Notes under the pieces: generated by a model
The model's input: only the letters and a program-made list of their open reading frames with translations
Databases searched by the model: none
What the model was told of the DNA's origin: nothing
Source: Erinaceus europaeus
Lineage: Eukaryota > Chordata > Mammalia > Eulipotyphla > Erinaceidae
Length of the DNA: 64,000 nt
Direction: 5' to 3'
Assembly (NCBI RefSeq): GCF_950295315.1
Contig: NC_080170.1
Coordinates: forward strand, 94,782,054-94,846,053
Part shown: positions 53,403-64,000 of the stretch, one piece after another
How positions within the stretch are numbered: the stretch's first letter is position 1
Layout: each line of letters opens with the position of its first letter
Position numbers and translations under genes: made by a program

Positions 53403-54180
53403 TCATTAGTGATTTAATAGTGATTACAAGATTGTAAGGTAACAGGGGTACAGTTTCACACATTTCCCACTACCAGAGTTCTGTGCCCCATCCCCTCCAT
53501 TAGAAGCTTCTTTATTCTTTTAAAAAAAATTTAATACCTTTATTTATTTATTGGATAGAAACAGCCAGAAATCGAGAAGGAAGGAGGTGGTAGAGATGGG
53601 AGAGAGACAGAGACACCTGCAACACTGCTTTACTACTTGCAAAGCTTTCCCACCCTGTAGGTGGGGACTAAGGGCTTGAACCCAGGTCCTTGCACACTGG
53701 GATATGTTCACTCAACCAGGTGTGCCTACCACCCAGGCCCGAAGCTTCCTTATTCTTTATGCTTCTGGGAGTATGGACCAAAATTCTTTATGGGGTGCAC
53801 AAAGTGGAAGGTCTGGTTTCTGTAACTGCTTCTCTGCTAAACATGGATGTTGGCAGATCAATCCACACCTCCAGCCTGTTTCTATCTTTCCCCAATGCCT
53901 TAGGGCTCTGGACAGTTGAGATTCCGAGACACATTGGTGAGGTTGTCTGGCCAGGAAGTCAGAATGGTGTCATAGTAGTGTCTGCAACTTAGTGTCTTAA
54001 AAGTGGTAAGATATAAAGCAGTTTATATCTAGGCTCTGTGGCATTGTTAGGAAGTGCACCGCCAGATATGGAATTAAGGAGTCCTATGAGCTAGGAATGG
54101 CCTCACCAGAGTAATGCAGCTGAAAGGTTGACACTCCACGCCTGATGTCTCTGGACACAGTGCCTCATATTTTTAGTTAC
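53403..54180 (-). mobile_element. L1 3'UTR, split by a SINE
   Basis: Antisense L1 3'UTR: AGTGATTTAATAGTGATTAC, GTTTCACACATTTCCCAC; after the SINE, CTTCTGGGAGTATGGACC, TTTCTCTGCTAAACATGGATG and a CTCTGGACACAG segment that matches the reverse of 39718-39735. Confidence 0.85.
53521..53740 (-). mobile_element. SINE-B in L1
   Basis: Antisense SINE-B: TTTATTTATTTATTGGATAG, ACCTGCAACACTGCTTTACT, GGGCTTGAACCCAGGTCC, head ACCACCCAGGCCC. An imperfect TSD GAAGCTTCTTTATTCTTT / GAAGCTTCCTTATTCTTT lies at about 53503-53520 and 53741-53758. Confidence 0.93.
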
Positions 54181-54235
54181 TTTCTGTGATGTATTTTCTT
54201 TGAACATGACTGTAGTAAATTTTCCTCTCTTTCAA

Positions 54236-54460
54236 GGTAGTATGGAGTAACAGCTCAGAGCAGGAATGCCGGGGTTCTACTCACACTGCTACAACTTTTC
54301 ACACATGTAAAGAAAATTTATAGTCTCTCCAGGTCTCAATCTTTTATGAAGAGAATAATAATAATTGCCTTTCAGGGTTCGCATGAAGATTATATAAGTT
54401 AATAGCTATAATAGACTCAGTATATTATGTAATACATTGACTAATTCAATAAATATTGAT
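54236..54460 (+). repeat. MIR fossil, nearly full length
   Basis: Sense MIR order: GGAGTAACAGCTCAGAGCAG, GTCTCAATCTTTTATGAAG, AATAATAATAATTGCCTTTC, AGGGTTCGCATGAAGATTAT and a final CAATAAATATTG. Confidence 0.8.
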
Positions 54461-55217
54461 TTATTGTTATTGTTTGACTTTGTTATGTGATTTTATGTCA
54501 CATTTATGAAGTGCTTATCTGCCCTGATACACAAAATATAATCTTAAATCTTCTATTAAAAGATTTAAAATCTTTTATTCCATTGAGTTAACCTGGAATT
54601 TATTTTTAAGTATAGTCTGGAAATGTTTTATCTTATTTTACAGTACTAGACAAGTATGTTAAATATGGTATAGAATTTATTTTTATGTCAGTATTTTTCC
54701 TCACACAGATAGTCATATTTAGCACTATTTATTAGTACCTTGTCTTTTCCTCATAGTTTATTCACTGTCACGGATAGCTCAAATGTGTGTTCCAGTTGTT
54801 CTATTTGCCAACATCATACTATGATTATTATAGTTTCAGCCCCTGCAGGTATGGTGATATGGTATTTTCTCTTTTTTCTTCTTCAAAATTGTTCCGGGTA
54901 TTCCTGGTGTTTTGCTCTTCCATGTGAATTTTACAATCAGATTTTCAAGTTCTGTGAAATTTCTCCCTTTCTTTGATTCTAAGAATATTGTTTTATGAGG
55001 CAAGATTCTAGTATTTCATCATGAAACTTCATTTGTATAGCATATCAGGTTGTATATTCTGCGAAAAGAGCCTGAGATTTGAATATTTAGGATAGGAAAT
55101 CTAACAATGTGAATTCTCCTAGACAAGTTCATTTCTAAACCCTGGTTTCAGTTTCCTCGTTTGTAAAAGAGGCGGGACTATTTTCATACAACAGCACATC
55201 TATATTACTACTCAAAA
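54461..55217. other. single-copy DNA with a MIR scrap
   Basis: About 55133-55185 (CAGTTTCCTCGTTTGTAAAA) is a short MIR core. The 78-codon frame at 54740-54976 is unsupported; part of 54740-54990 resembles an old antisense L1 ORF2 region. Confidence 0.4.
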
Positions 55218-55346
55218 AACAGTCCTTCAAAGAGTTGCATCAGAATCACCTGGGAGCTTATAAGAATTACAAGTTAGAATCAGAGTCCCTTAGGATTGAA
55301 CCCAGGAACCTTTGTTCACCATACTCCCCAGGTAATTCTTACATAT
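55218..55346 (+). repeat. MER5-like DNA transposon fossil
   Basis: GAGTTGCATCAGAATCACCT, GGGAGCTTATAAGAATTAC and CCCAGGTAATTCTTACATA follow the order of hAT-Charlie MER5-type elements. Confidence 0.7.
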
Positions 55347-55789
55347 GGTGTGGTGGCTAATTTCATGTTACAACTTGCCTAGACTACCACATCTAGATAT
55401 TTAGACAAAAAAAAAAAAGTTAAGATGTTTCTTAAAACTAAATTTAAAAGGAGATTAATATTTAAACCAGTGAACTTAGAGCAAAATATATTTCTCCTGG
55501 ACAAATACCTATAAACTTCATCCAATCAAATGAAGATTGTAATACAAAAATGATTGACAGACCCCTGGATAGGAAATTCTACCAGTAAACTTGAACAACT
55601 CTTGCAGTGTTTTCAGTTTGTCACTTCACTCTGCAGATTGTGCTTGCTATGAATATGTAAGCCACTTCCTTAAATTTCTGTCTCTCTGTATGTATGCATA
55701 CATGTGTGCACATACACATGCACATGTAAATATATATATGCATATACAAATATTCTATTGGCTCCTATTCTCTAAAAAACTAACACACA
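55347..55789 (+). repeat. MLT2-like LTR (ERVL class)
   Basis: Starts TGGTGTGGTGGCTAATTTCA, with CTTCATCCAATCAAATGAAG in the middle, an AGCCACTTCCTTAAATTTCT segment, an expanded TATG/CATA region, and ends TCTATTGGCTCCTATTCTC and AACTAACACACA. This order matches MLT2-type LTRs from memory. Age is consistent with heavy divergence. Confidence 0.75.
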
Positions 55790-58419
55790 TGAAAAAGTTT
55801 GAGAAGTTCACCTCCAATGCAGTTGACATAATTACATCTCTTTATTTATGATTTCTTCAGACTTACCCATTTGTGAAAAAACTATGTCTAGAATCTAGGT
55901 CACAGGACATTCATCTTGGTATGTTTTTTTTTTTTTCTGTGCTGTATGTGTTAAGGAAAACACACTGTAAAGAAAATAAATTGTGTTGTGTGGTTAAGAA
56001 GGGTAGAAATTAATTAATTAATTCCAATTTCATTGAAATGAGGAATTCACTGGAACTAGACATAAATAACAGCAGCCAAGGCAGAAATATTAAAGCTAAA
56101 TTCCTACTTAGGGTAGAATCTTAAATGAAAGTAAAATACTTCTGAAATTAAAACACAAGACAATGTAAGCTTCTTTTGGCAAAATAGTTTCTTTCCCTGC
56201 ACAATTTAAGACATTTTTATATGTTAAAACAGAGCCATGAAAATAACTGTAGACATTGATTGCATACTCATTCACTTGGACTTTGAAAGCTTCACAGGGA
56301 GGGTAATTCAACTCTTAGCCCCTGGGGCTATGAAAGACCTTATTTCCCAATATTGGAGAATGAGTATACACAGCCCTAGAACTCATTCACTCCCCAGCAA
56401 TATATCCAGGATGTGAAAAGAACACTTAGCACAAAGGGCTTATGGATATGACCAGAGGAAACATTTCCATAGTATAAGCATCCTAAGGTGGTGGTGTACA
56501 CATTACAACCTAGATCTAAACTCCAAACCACAAACCCAGTAACGTTTGAGATCCCTTCCACTCCTACCACTATATGTGTCTCTAGGTGGACAAATCTATT
56601 ACTACCAAGTGAGCTTTTGCTGTCTTGGGTTCAGTAATTGATCAGGCCTTAGCAGTAACAACCAGTGGATTTAGAAGGTGGGATAAAAAAAAAGGAAAAA
56701 AGAGCATCTTTCCAATCTGCAGGTCTGCTTTCTCACTGTGTGAAGCACAAAGCACACAAAACCATGACTACTTACAACTGGGAGAGTTTGCAGAAAATGA
56801 AAGCTAATCCTTTTATGTGGAATATAAGCTTGGACACACAGACATTTATAACCCTTTATCTCGACTGAAAAGTCTTTGGTGTTTTCAAATGGCTCTGGGC
56901 TGTCTGAGGCTGACCTGGGCCCTGTTAGAAATGTAGCATCTCCTCTGGTGCCACTCTTGCCGGGGTGGGAGCCTGCACAGAGTCCTTCAGGGAGGCTACA
57001 AGAACACGGCATGAATATTTATAAGCAAAAAAACGTATTAGTAGAGCTTAAAGAACCTCTATCCCCAGCCCTCCAAGAGACAAAAGAAATGTCCAAGGGA
57101 GAGAGCTGACTAGAATGTGTAAGCCATTGATATTTTAAAATCTATTATTTTTAAATGGCACCTCTCCTTCCAGCATCTGAATGGGGAGTTTCAAATACAT
57201 ACTCCCCACTCCTTGCCTTTATCAGTTGTCCTCCTAGGGCCCCAGTTGGGAAACTTTCTTTTGAGTCTATCAGACCTGACTCTCTAGAGGGAAGCCAGCA
57301 AAGCCAGCCTGCTTCAGAAATGCATATGCTATCATTAAAATAGCTGTCCCTTCTTCCAGAGTGCCTCCCATAAAAGCATTTTAATTCTCTAACCAAAATG
57401 TAGTTCAGTCTTTATTCCACGAAGCCAATTTGTTTATGTTTCCAAGTTCAATCACATCTATTTGTAAAACCTATTTAGAATCAGAATCACATAGCCAGAA
57501 ATGATCATGCTCTAATTTCCTTATTAGAGAGATTCTTTTTGCAGCTGGCAGCTTGATTTGACTGCTCCCAGGGTCTGGAGCGACATGTTCTTAACCTCCT
57601 TTCCTGATTTTGTTCTTGATTTCCTTTTTTTTTTTTTTTTTCCCTTTTCCTTTCCCATCCTCCAACTACAAATATCAAGCCAGAGAGGAACAATTCCCAA
57701 CACTGTTGCTTAGATGAAAGCAAAATGAGAGACTGTCACCTCTTTATCTGTCAAGAAATGAACAAAATTGGGATGCTCACAATATCTGCAGGAGAGAAAG
57801 GAAGGAAGGAAATGTTCATAAAACACATGATCACAAAAAAGATGCTTTAGGATTCAGGTAAAATGCTGATTATCTCAAAGGACTTGGAGACAGGATATTT
57901 TCTGGATGACAAAATCAAAATTAAAGCAGATAGTGCAGCATTTGAAAATGCTTATTTTGTATACTTTTTTGTACAAATTCTTCTATTTTCAAATATAAGA
58001 TGAGAGATAGAAGAGAGTCACTCTAGAATCTTCTTTATAAAATTGTTGAGTAAATCTTTTTAACATAATAAACATACGTTCTAAAAGATAATTTTAAAAT
58101 GAATAATGCAGGTTCTTTAAGTGTGATAGAGTCTGCATCTGTTAGTGATGGCTTAGTTATCACTTAAGGTCTGGTTCAGATGTTACTTTGTGAAATTTTC
58201 CCCTATATCTCTCTGTTTTTCCACTGTACCAACGATTTTTCTATTATATAGTACTATGTAGGTTTCACAAACTCAAGCAGAGGATGCTATGAAAATTGTA
58301 ATGGTGCTCTCATTTTGCTAGTGATTACAGTAATGAAAAATAATAAGCTTTATCCTATAATAGATTGTCAGTTTCCTAGAGATCTTGCCTATATGTCTTA
58401 CAAATTAAACTATATTGAA
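55790..58419. other. repeat-poor single-copy DNA
   Basis: No SINE or L1 recognised over about 2.6 kb. 56600-57720 is moderately GC-richer with several overlapping short frames on both strands (for example 56671-57012 minus, 56876-57109 plus, 57151-57396 minus); none shows a domain or splice context. About 58140-58260 may be an old L2 scrap. Confidence 0.45.
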
Positions 58420-58431
58420 AAAACAACATGG

Positions 58432-58648
58432 CAGGGCATGGGGGTCATGGGGCACCTGGTTAAGCACACACATTACAGTGCTCAAGGACGCAGGTGCATG
58501 CCTGGTACCCACCTGCAGGGGGAAAGCTTCACAGATGGTGAAGTAGAGCTGCAGGTGTCTCTCGATCTCTTTCCCTCACTATCTCCCACTCTCCTCTCAA
58601 TTTCTCTTTGTCTCTATCCAATAATAAATTAAAATTAAAATTAAAATT
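58432..58648 (+). mobile_element. SINE-B with TSD
   Basis: Head GCAGGGCATGGGGGTCATGG, GGTACCCACCTGCAGGGGGA, CT-rich part, AATAATAAATT(AAAATT)n tail. Perfect 12-bp TSD AAAACAACATGG at 58420-58431 and 58649-58660. Confidence 0.95.
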
Positions 58649-58660
58649 AAAACAACATGG

Positions 58661-59070
58661 TTTATTAATAAGTAAGTGTCAAATACCACTGAGCTATTAA
58701 AAACCATGATAGGTCACATTTTGCTCCAATGCAGATGAAAAAGTGTTCACGCTAAACAAAATAAGAAAATGAGATAGTGATTTGATAGTTTCTCATATGT
58801 GGAATATAAGTAACCAAGGGAAACAAACTAATAAATCACAACAAAATTAACTCAAACCCTGAAGAAAAGCTGGTAGCAAAAGGCACGGAGGACGGTCTGA
58901 GCAGAAAGGGTAGAGAAATCCAATCTGATCATGAAACAACATTATGACTTTGGTGACCAGCGTAGTGAAGTTTATGCCCATATATATAAGTGTGAAGCCA
59001 TACTGCCAAATTCATACAGTATTGCAAAACAATGGCAAATCAATAAAGTTTTATTTTTAAAAAAAAGGCA
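58661..59070 (+). repeat. old L1 3' region
   Basis: Phrases AGCTATTAAAAACCATGATA, TTTCTCATATGTGGAATATAAG, and a final CAATGGCAAATCAATAAAG followed by A/T-rich DNA resemble an older L1 ORF2 end plus 3'UTR. Confidence 0.55.
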
Positions 59071-59479
59071 AGAAAGGAGCTATTTGTATCAACATAGATT
59101 CGAATTTAGAAACATAAGTTTGAACAAAAACTAGGTTGTAGAATGATAGTGTTATATGTGATTAATATGCAATGCGATAACATGTCTATCAGTCTTATAA
59201 GTAGGTATAGATACTTGCATATATATATATATACCACCTCAGAGGAATAAATGACTGTAATATGACAATAAAGGTATCTCTTAGTATTTTATTTTAAAAA
59301 TATCTAAATCAAATGCTTAAAAAATGGGAGAGCTTAGTGGTGAGCAAAAAAACTTTTTTATTCCTTTCTAACAGGGGAAAAAAAACTTAACACTATTACT
59401 CATTAGTATGTTTTCCAAGAGTTCAGGGCACAAAGAATCAGGCAAGAATGACTTGTTTCAGGTCTCAAAAATGAAGACT
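59071..59479. other. single-copy DNA, no gene seen
   Basis: AT-rich, with a short TATA run near 59217-59234. Confidence 0.35.
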
Positions 59480-59578
59480 CACAAAGCTTTCCCCTGCAGG
59501 TAGGGAGAGGGAGCTCAAACCGTGTCTTTGCACATTGTAACATATGTGCTCAGCCGGGTGCGCCATCACCTGGCCCCC
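59480..59578 (-). mobile_element. SINE-B, 3'-truncated
   Basis: Only the tRNA-like half remains: CACAAAGCTTTCCCCTGCAG, GAGCTCAAACCGTGTC, inverted head GCGCCATCACCTGGCCCC. Confidence 0.85.
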
Positions 59579-61324
59579 AGTTCAACTCCTCTTTAAGGTT
59601 ATATATAATTTCTGTGACCAGCCAATCTAATATAACCTCTTCACTCATACTTTAAAGTCTGTTAGAGATAATTGCATTATTCACCCATCTTCATTTTATT
59701 TTCTGTTGAGAGGTCATCTCCTCCATAAATCCCCTTAAAAATACACTGCTAATTGCCAGTATATATTTATTTATCTTTTTTATCTTACAAACTGAACTCT
59801 GAATTTATTCAAAGTATGTGTCTGACTTAAAATAACTTTCCAAACTCCCAGCATTGGAGAATAACCCTATGACCCTAATCTGGCTATAGAAATAAAAGGA
59901 AAACTGCTGATATGACTCAAGGAAATTGTTTTAGAGATAATTTACACTAGCATGTCCTTTGATCTTTGCCTTTACCATTCTTACATGGGACCTAGGATTA
60001 CTAAGATTTACAAATTTAAGGGCTATAAAATTTAAGGATGATGACATACTAAGATGAAAGGAATCTGGATGCTTGATGACACTGCTAATTCACAACTAAT
60101 CTTGGACTTCCTAACTCTGATCTACTGTGGGACCAGACTAGTAAACTCCTTTCCTGATTAAGTTACCTTTCATTGAGTTTCATTATTTGTAACTTGAAAC
60201 AACTCTGACTGATACATTCGTCATAAGCAGTTGGAAGACTCATTGCAAATTTGCCTGGGACATTACCTGTTTAAACATATGTTTCGACAGCTCTGATCTG
60301 CCTTGCCATCTAACAATGTCCCATTACAGTAATGTTTGACAGGCATTTCAAAGAAACTGACAATCCACTTCAATGAAATTTCCAGGGATTATCAAGCCTT
60401 TAAAAAAAAACATTCTTAGGATTGCCAGTTAAAAAATGATTTGCTAAATTGGTCTTATATATGGAAAGAACGCTGTCTAAAATGTTTTATATGCTCTCCA
60501 AACATTTTGTAATTTTAATATTATCAGCAAGTATCTGTGATTACTATACTCTGATTTCCATACAGTGCTTTTCATTGATGTTTACTCATGTGTTTCTTTT
60601 ATATTAAATGGTTCCAATCTTCTAAGTGTTTATGGACACACACACACATACACACACACATATAAACACACACACTTCCCTCTTACCAATGGGCCCTGTT
60701 CCCAAGGCGAAATGCTTATCTATAGCATCTTGATCCCACCTATTCAACTTATTCAAAACTACTTTTAATATGACTACGGAAGAATGTTTTCTAAAATTAA
60801 AAAAGAAAAACCTCTTAAATGATGATTTGAAGGACTAATCTTATTTAAAATGATGAACTTCATTATATTTGCTTTGAATACTCGAAAGAAATGCTTCTGG
60901 CTTCCTGCTTCTTGATTATGTTTGACTGCAGAACCTACATAATCAAATAATTTATATTAGGAGAGGTGTTGATATATAATATTGCCTCTCTAAATATTTG
61001 CCCATTACCTTTGTGTGCGTGTATGCATGTGTATCCCTGCATGTCCGCACACACATAGTTAGTAGTTATCTGATACCTCATGCCCAGAATATCTGTCTAA
61101 CTGAACATTGTCAGTGCGAGTGTTTAAGCTTCGAGATGACACAGAATAATTTTATTGATTTTACTAGACACTGCTGCACTCCTCATCAGCTGGATTTAAC
61201 CAGTCCTATCTGCTGATGTAAATTCTCTATATAGTTCTTGCTACAAAGCAAAGGCTGGTAAGATAGATAACCGTGGGGGTTGTTAGAATTGCCCTAGACT
61301 TATTGAAGCAGGATCTATAGCTTT
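59579..61324. other. repeat-poor single-copy DNA
   Basis: No gene or recent repeat. A short interrupted (CA)n lies at 60638-60674. Frames at 60565-60768 and 60998-61216 have no domain. Confidence 0.4.
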
Positions 61325-61465
61325 TAAAGATTTAGTTATTTCAAATTAGGTAGTTTCACATTAAAGAGAAGCCAAAGTACCAAGCTCATACATGAGGCAC
61401 CAGGAATCAACTAGAAGCCTCAGTCATGCAAGTCCCTCACTCTATCAGTTGAGCTATTCCCTTTG
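61325..61465 (-). mobile_element. SINE-C, diverged
   Basis: Antisense: GAGAAGCCAAAGTACCAAGC, GAGGCACCAGGAATCAAC, inverted head TATCAGTTGAGCTATTCCC. Confidence 0.6.
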
Positions 61466-61608
61466 TTTTGAGAATCCACAATTTTTACAAGATGACCATG
61501 TATTTCCTGCAAATGCTGAAGTTTGAAAAATATTGATCTAGAGCTGTTGTTTTCAAGCTAAAGTATGAATCACAATCAATATGAGAGTTTATTAAAATAT
61601 AGATTTCT
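61466..61608. other. single-copy DNA
   Basis: Nothing recognised. Confidence 0.3.
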
Positions 61609-62450
61609 ACCACAGCTTTCTCAGTCACTCATCTGTTGTTGGGCACCTGGTTTGCTTCCATGTTTTAGTCATTACAAATTGTGCTGCTATGAACATAGGT
61701 GTACACATATCTTTTTACTTGAGTGTCATAGGTCCTTAGGATATATCCCTAGGAGAGGGATTACTGGTTCATATGGAGGATCCAGCTCTAGACTTGTGAG
61801 TGTTTTCCAGACCGCTCGTCACAGAAGTTGAACCAATTTACATTCCCACCAGCAGTGCAGGAAGGTTCCTTTGTCCCCACAACCTCTCTAGTATTTACTG
61901 CTGCTGTCCTTTTTGATGTATGACATTCTCACAGGGGTGAAGTGGTATCTCATTGTTGTCTTTATTTGCATTTCTCTGACAACCAGAGACCTGGAGCAAT
62001 TTTTCATTTGTCTGTTAGTTAGCCTTTTGAATCTCGTCTATAGTGAATATTCTGTTCATATCCTCTGCCCACTTTTGGATGGGGTCTTTGCTTTATTGTT
62101 GCTAAGTTTGCTGAGTTATTTGTACATTTTGGTTATTAGTCTCTTATTTGATCTATAGCATGTGAAGATCTTCTCCAATTCTGTGAAGGGTCTCTTTGGG
62201 TGATGGTTTCTTTTGCTGTGCAGAGTCTTTTCAATTTGATGTAGTCCCATTGATTTGTTTTTGTTTTAGTCTTCCTTGCAACTGGGTTTGCATCATCAAA
62301 GATGACCTTCAGGTTTAGGTGGGAAAGTGTTCCACCAGTATTTTCCTCTAAGTATTTGACAGTTTCTGATCTAACATACAGGTCCTTGATCCATTTGGAA
62401 TTGACTTTTGTTTCTGGTGAGATAAAGTGATTCAGTTTCATTCTTCTGCA
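61609..62450 (-). pseudogene. L1 ORF2 segment, inverted
   Basis: Minus-strand C-terminal ORF2 sequence with broken frames. The readable stretch at 62136-62480 includes NSKWIKDLYVRSETVKYLEE and WDYIKLKRLCTAKETI. Downstream frames shift several times towards 61609. No endonuclease or reverse transcriptase core is included. Confidence 0.85.
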
Positions 62451-62481
62451 TACTATGCAGCTATTAAGAATAATGAACACA

Positions 62482-62778
62482 GGGGAGTTGGACTGTAGTG
62501 CAGCAGGTTAAGTGCAAGTGGTGCAAAGCCCAAGGCCCGGTGTAAGGATCCCGGTTTGAGCTCCTGGCTCCCCCCTGCAAGGAAGTTGCTTCACAAGCAG
62601 TGAAGCAGGTCTGCAGGTTTCTTTCTATCTTTCTCTCCCCCTCTCTGTCTTCCCCTCTTCTCTCCATTTCTCTCTGTCTTATCCAACAATGATGACATCA
62701 ATAACAACAACAATAATAGCCTCAACAATAAAACAACAAAGGCAACAAAAGGGATCAAACAAATAAATATTTTTTAAA
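62482..62778 (+). mobile_element. SINE-A in L1, complete
   Basis: Head GGGGAGTTGGACTGTAGTGC, B-box GGTTTGAGCTCC, CT-rich part, AACAATAATAGCCTCAAC and GGCAACAAAAGGG tail. Perfect 16-bp TSD AAGAATAATGAACACA at 62466-62481 and 62779-62794, 15-30 bp past the L1 inversion point. Confidence 0.97.
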
Positions 62779-64000
62779 AAGAATAATGAACACACCTTCT
62801 CTGACCCATCTTGGATGGAGCTAGAAGGAATTGCTTTTAGTGAGATAAGTCAGAAAGACAGAGAAGAACATGGGTGATCCCACTCATAAACAGAAGTTGA
62901 GAAAGAACAGAAAGGAAAACTCAAAGCAGAATATAACTGAGTTTGGAGCAGAGCAACCAAAGTAAAAGTCTCTGGGTGGAGGGTGAGAGCAGATGTTCAG
63001 CTTCATTGTCGAAGGGGTGGGGTTGGGATGGGACACACAGACCTTTGGTGGTGGGAGTGGTGTTAATATAGACAGGAGTTAACTTATAGTCTCACAAATC
63101 ACTATTTTATTAATATGAGAGGGGAAAATGTATTGAATGTCTCAAAATTTCTGATGCATAGACCATAGCTCTGAATATATGCTCCTTCAATCTAAGCCTT
63201 TAAGACTTCAAACTGATAATCAAATTGAATTTTAATAGTGGACTCAAATTGTTAATACATTTCTAACAGTGATTGGTTCTTTCAAATGTTAAATCTCTTA
63301 AAAGCTTAGAACTGGGAGAACAGAAGCAATTGGTGGTGTTACTTCATAAGATACAGCTATATGTAAATAACATAAAAGGACATAAATTATAGTGAGGTCA
63401 TGCATGCCACAGCAAATCCTAACAATGAGATTTTCAAAGTTAACCCAATTGCCAAATAACTTGGTTATAATAATAAATATCTGTTGCCTTCTTAAACCCT
63501 AAGACAGAAGGAACCTTTCCCTTTCTCTATAAAGCCCTTATTTCTACCTTATTTCTACTTTCCTGCATGATTCTCTCAATTCATACCAACTGATACTGCA
63601 TCTGTGGATCCCAGCTTAATCAATGCAACCAGTACCACCTTGGCATGCTTCACTTCGGACTACGTGCAGAGATGTCAGGCTTGGAATATCAATCCTTCAA
63701 CTTTTTACTTTGGTGAGAACTTTCCTAGATCATAGGACTCTTTAATTCCAGTTTGGGTGGTGCAATTCTTAAAAAACTTCTATTTTAGGTACATTCCAAA
63801 GGGCCCATGACTTTTGGAATATACCTAAAATAGACCAGCTAGCTATTTCCAAAACGGAGACACCAAATCTTTATTTGCAATATTCCAACGTTTAGGTTCG
63901 TGATTAATCAACAATTTGTATGGTTTTATATGTTAACCCTTTTGCAGCCACCAGGTTCCAGATGTTAACATGATGCCAACCAGACTTCCCTGGACAGATG

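Larger units (their letters stand above)
61609..64000 (+). mobile_element. L1 with 5' inversion, runs off the window
   Basis: 61609-62450 is antisense ORF2 (same order as 9890-10700). At about 62450-62454 the sequence turns over into sense L1 (TACTATGCAGCTATTAAGAA), then the ORF2 end (TTGGATGGAGCTAGAAGGAA) and the long 3'UTR, still unfinished at 64000. The inverted piece ends and the direct piece starts within about 10 codons of each other in ORF2, so almost nothing was lost. Carries a SINE-A at 62482. Confidence 0.93.

Overview
This window looks like mammalian nuclear DNA, most likely from a hedgehog (Erinaceus-type). It is AT-rich with no operon-like or prokaryotic gene structure. It is crowded with a tRNA-derived SINE whose head (GGGAGTCGGG..., then a B-box-like GGTTCGAGCCCC, then CT-rich and CAACAATAA-type 3' parts) I recognise from hedgehog sequence. 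Species assignment rests on that recognition and was not checked by search. I found no convincing exon or functional host gene on either strand. The open frames are repeat-derived, microsatellite-derived or chance.

I use working names for the repeats. SINE-A has the GGGAGTCGGG head. SINE-B has a GGGCCGGGTGGTG head. SINE-C is older, with a GGGCTGGGGAGATAGC-like head. L1 copies appear as a large broken copy with ORF1 and ORF2 parts, as 5'-truncated ORF2 ends, and as many 3'UTR pieces. There are six LTR insertions, a diverged class III (ERVL-like) proviral relic, an MLT2-like LTR, and ancient MIR, L2, MER5-like and L1ME fossils.

Layout. 1-9 kb: mostly single-copy DNA with fossils, SINEs and an LTR inside an L1 end. 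9-11 kb: an L1 inserted in the A-tail of a SINE. 11-22 kb: SINEs, a stacked LTR/L1/LTR locus (16.4-18.7 kb), simple repeats and a 143-bp direct repeat. 23-30.4 kb: a 397-bp near-identical inverted duplication; its right arm is fused to a 4-kb L1 that keeps its 5' end but lacks its 3' half and carries a SINE in ORF1. 30-37 kb: SINE cluster, two more LTRs and a long GAAGA/GAAGG tract inside a SINE. 37.8-41 kb: a nested stack of two L1s and two SINEs, with a chimeric SINE just beyond it. 41-44.2 kb: the ERVL-like relic. 44.5-61.3 kb: the longest stretches of single-copy DNA, with scattered repeats and a 5'-inverted L1 at 48.6 kb. 61.6-64 kb: a second 5'-inverted L1 that runs off the end of the window.

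No genes work together here. The content is a record of successive retrotransposition. Exact target-site duplications (TSDs), read directly, give the relative order of many insertions. The most unusual structures are the inverted duplication joined to the truncated L1, the 3' module shared by two SINE head types, and the chimeric SINE at 40.7 kb.
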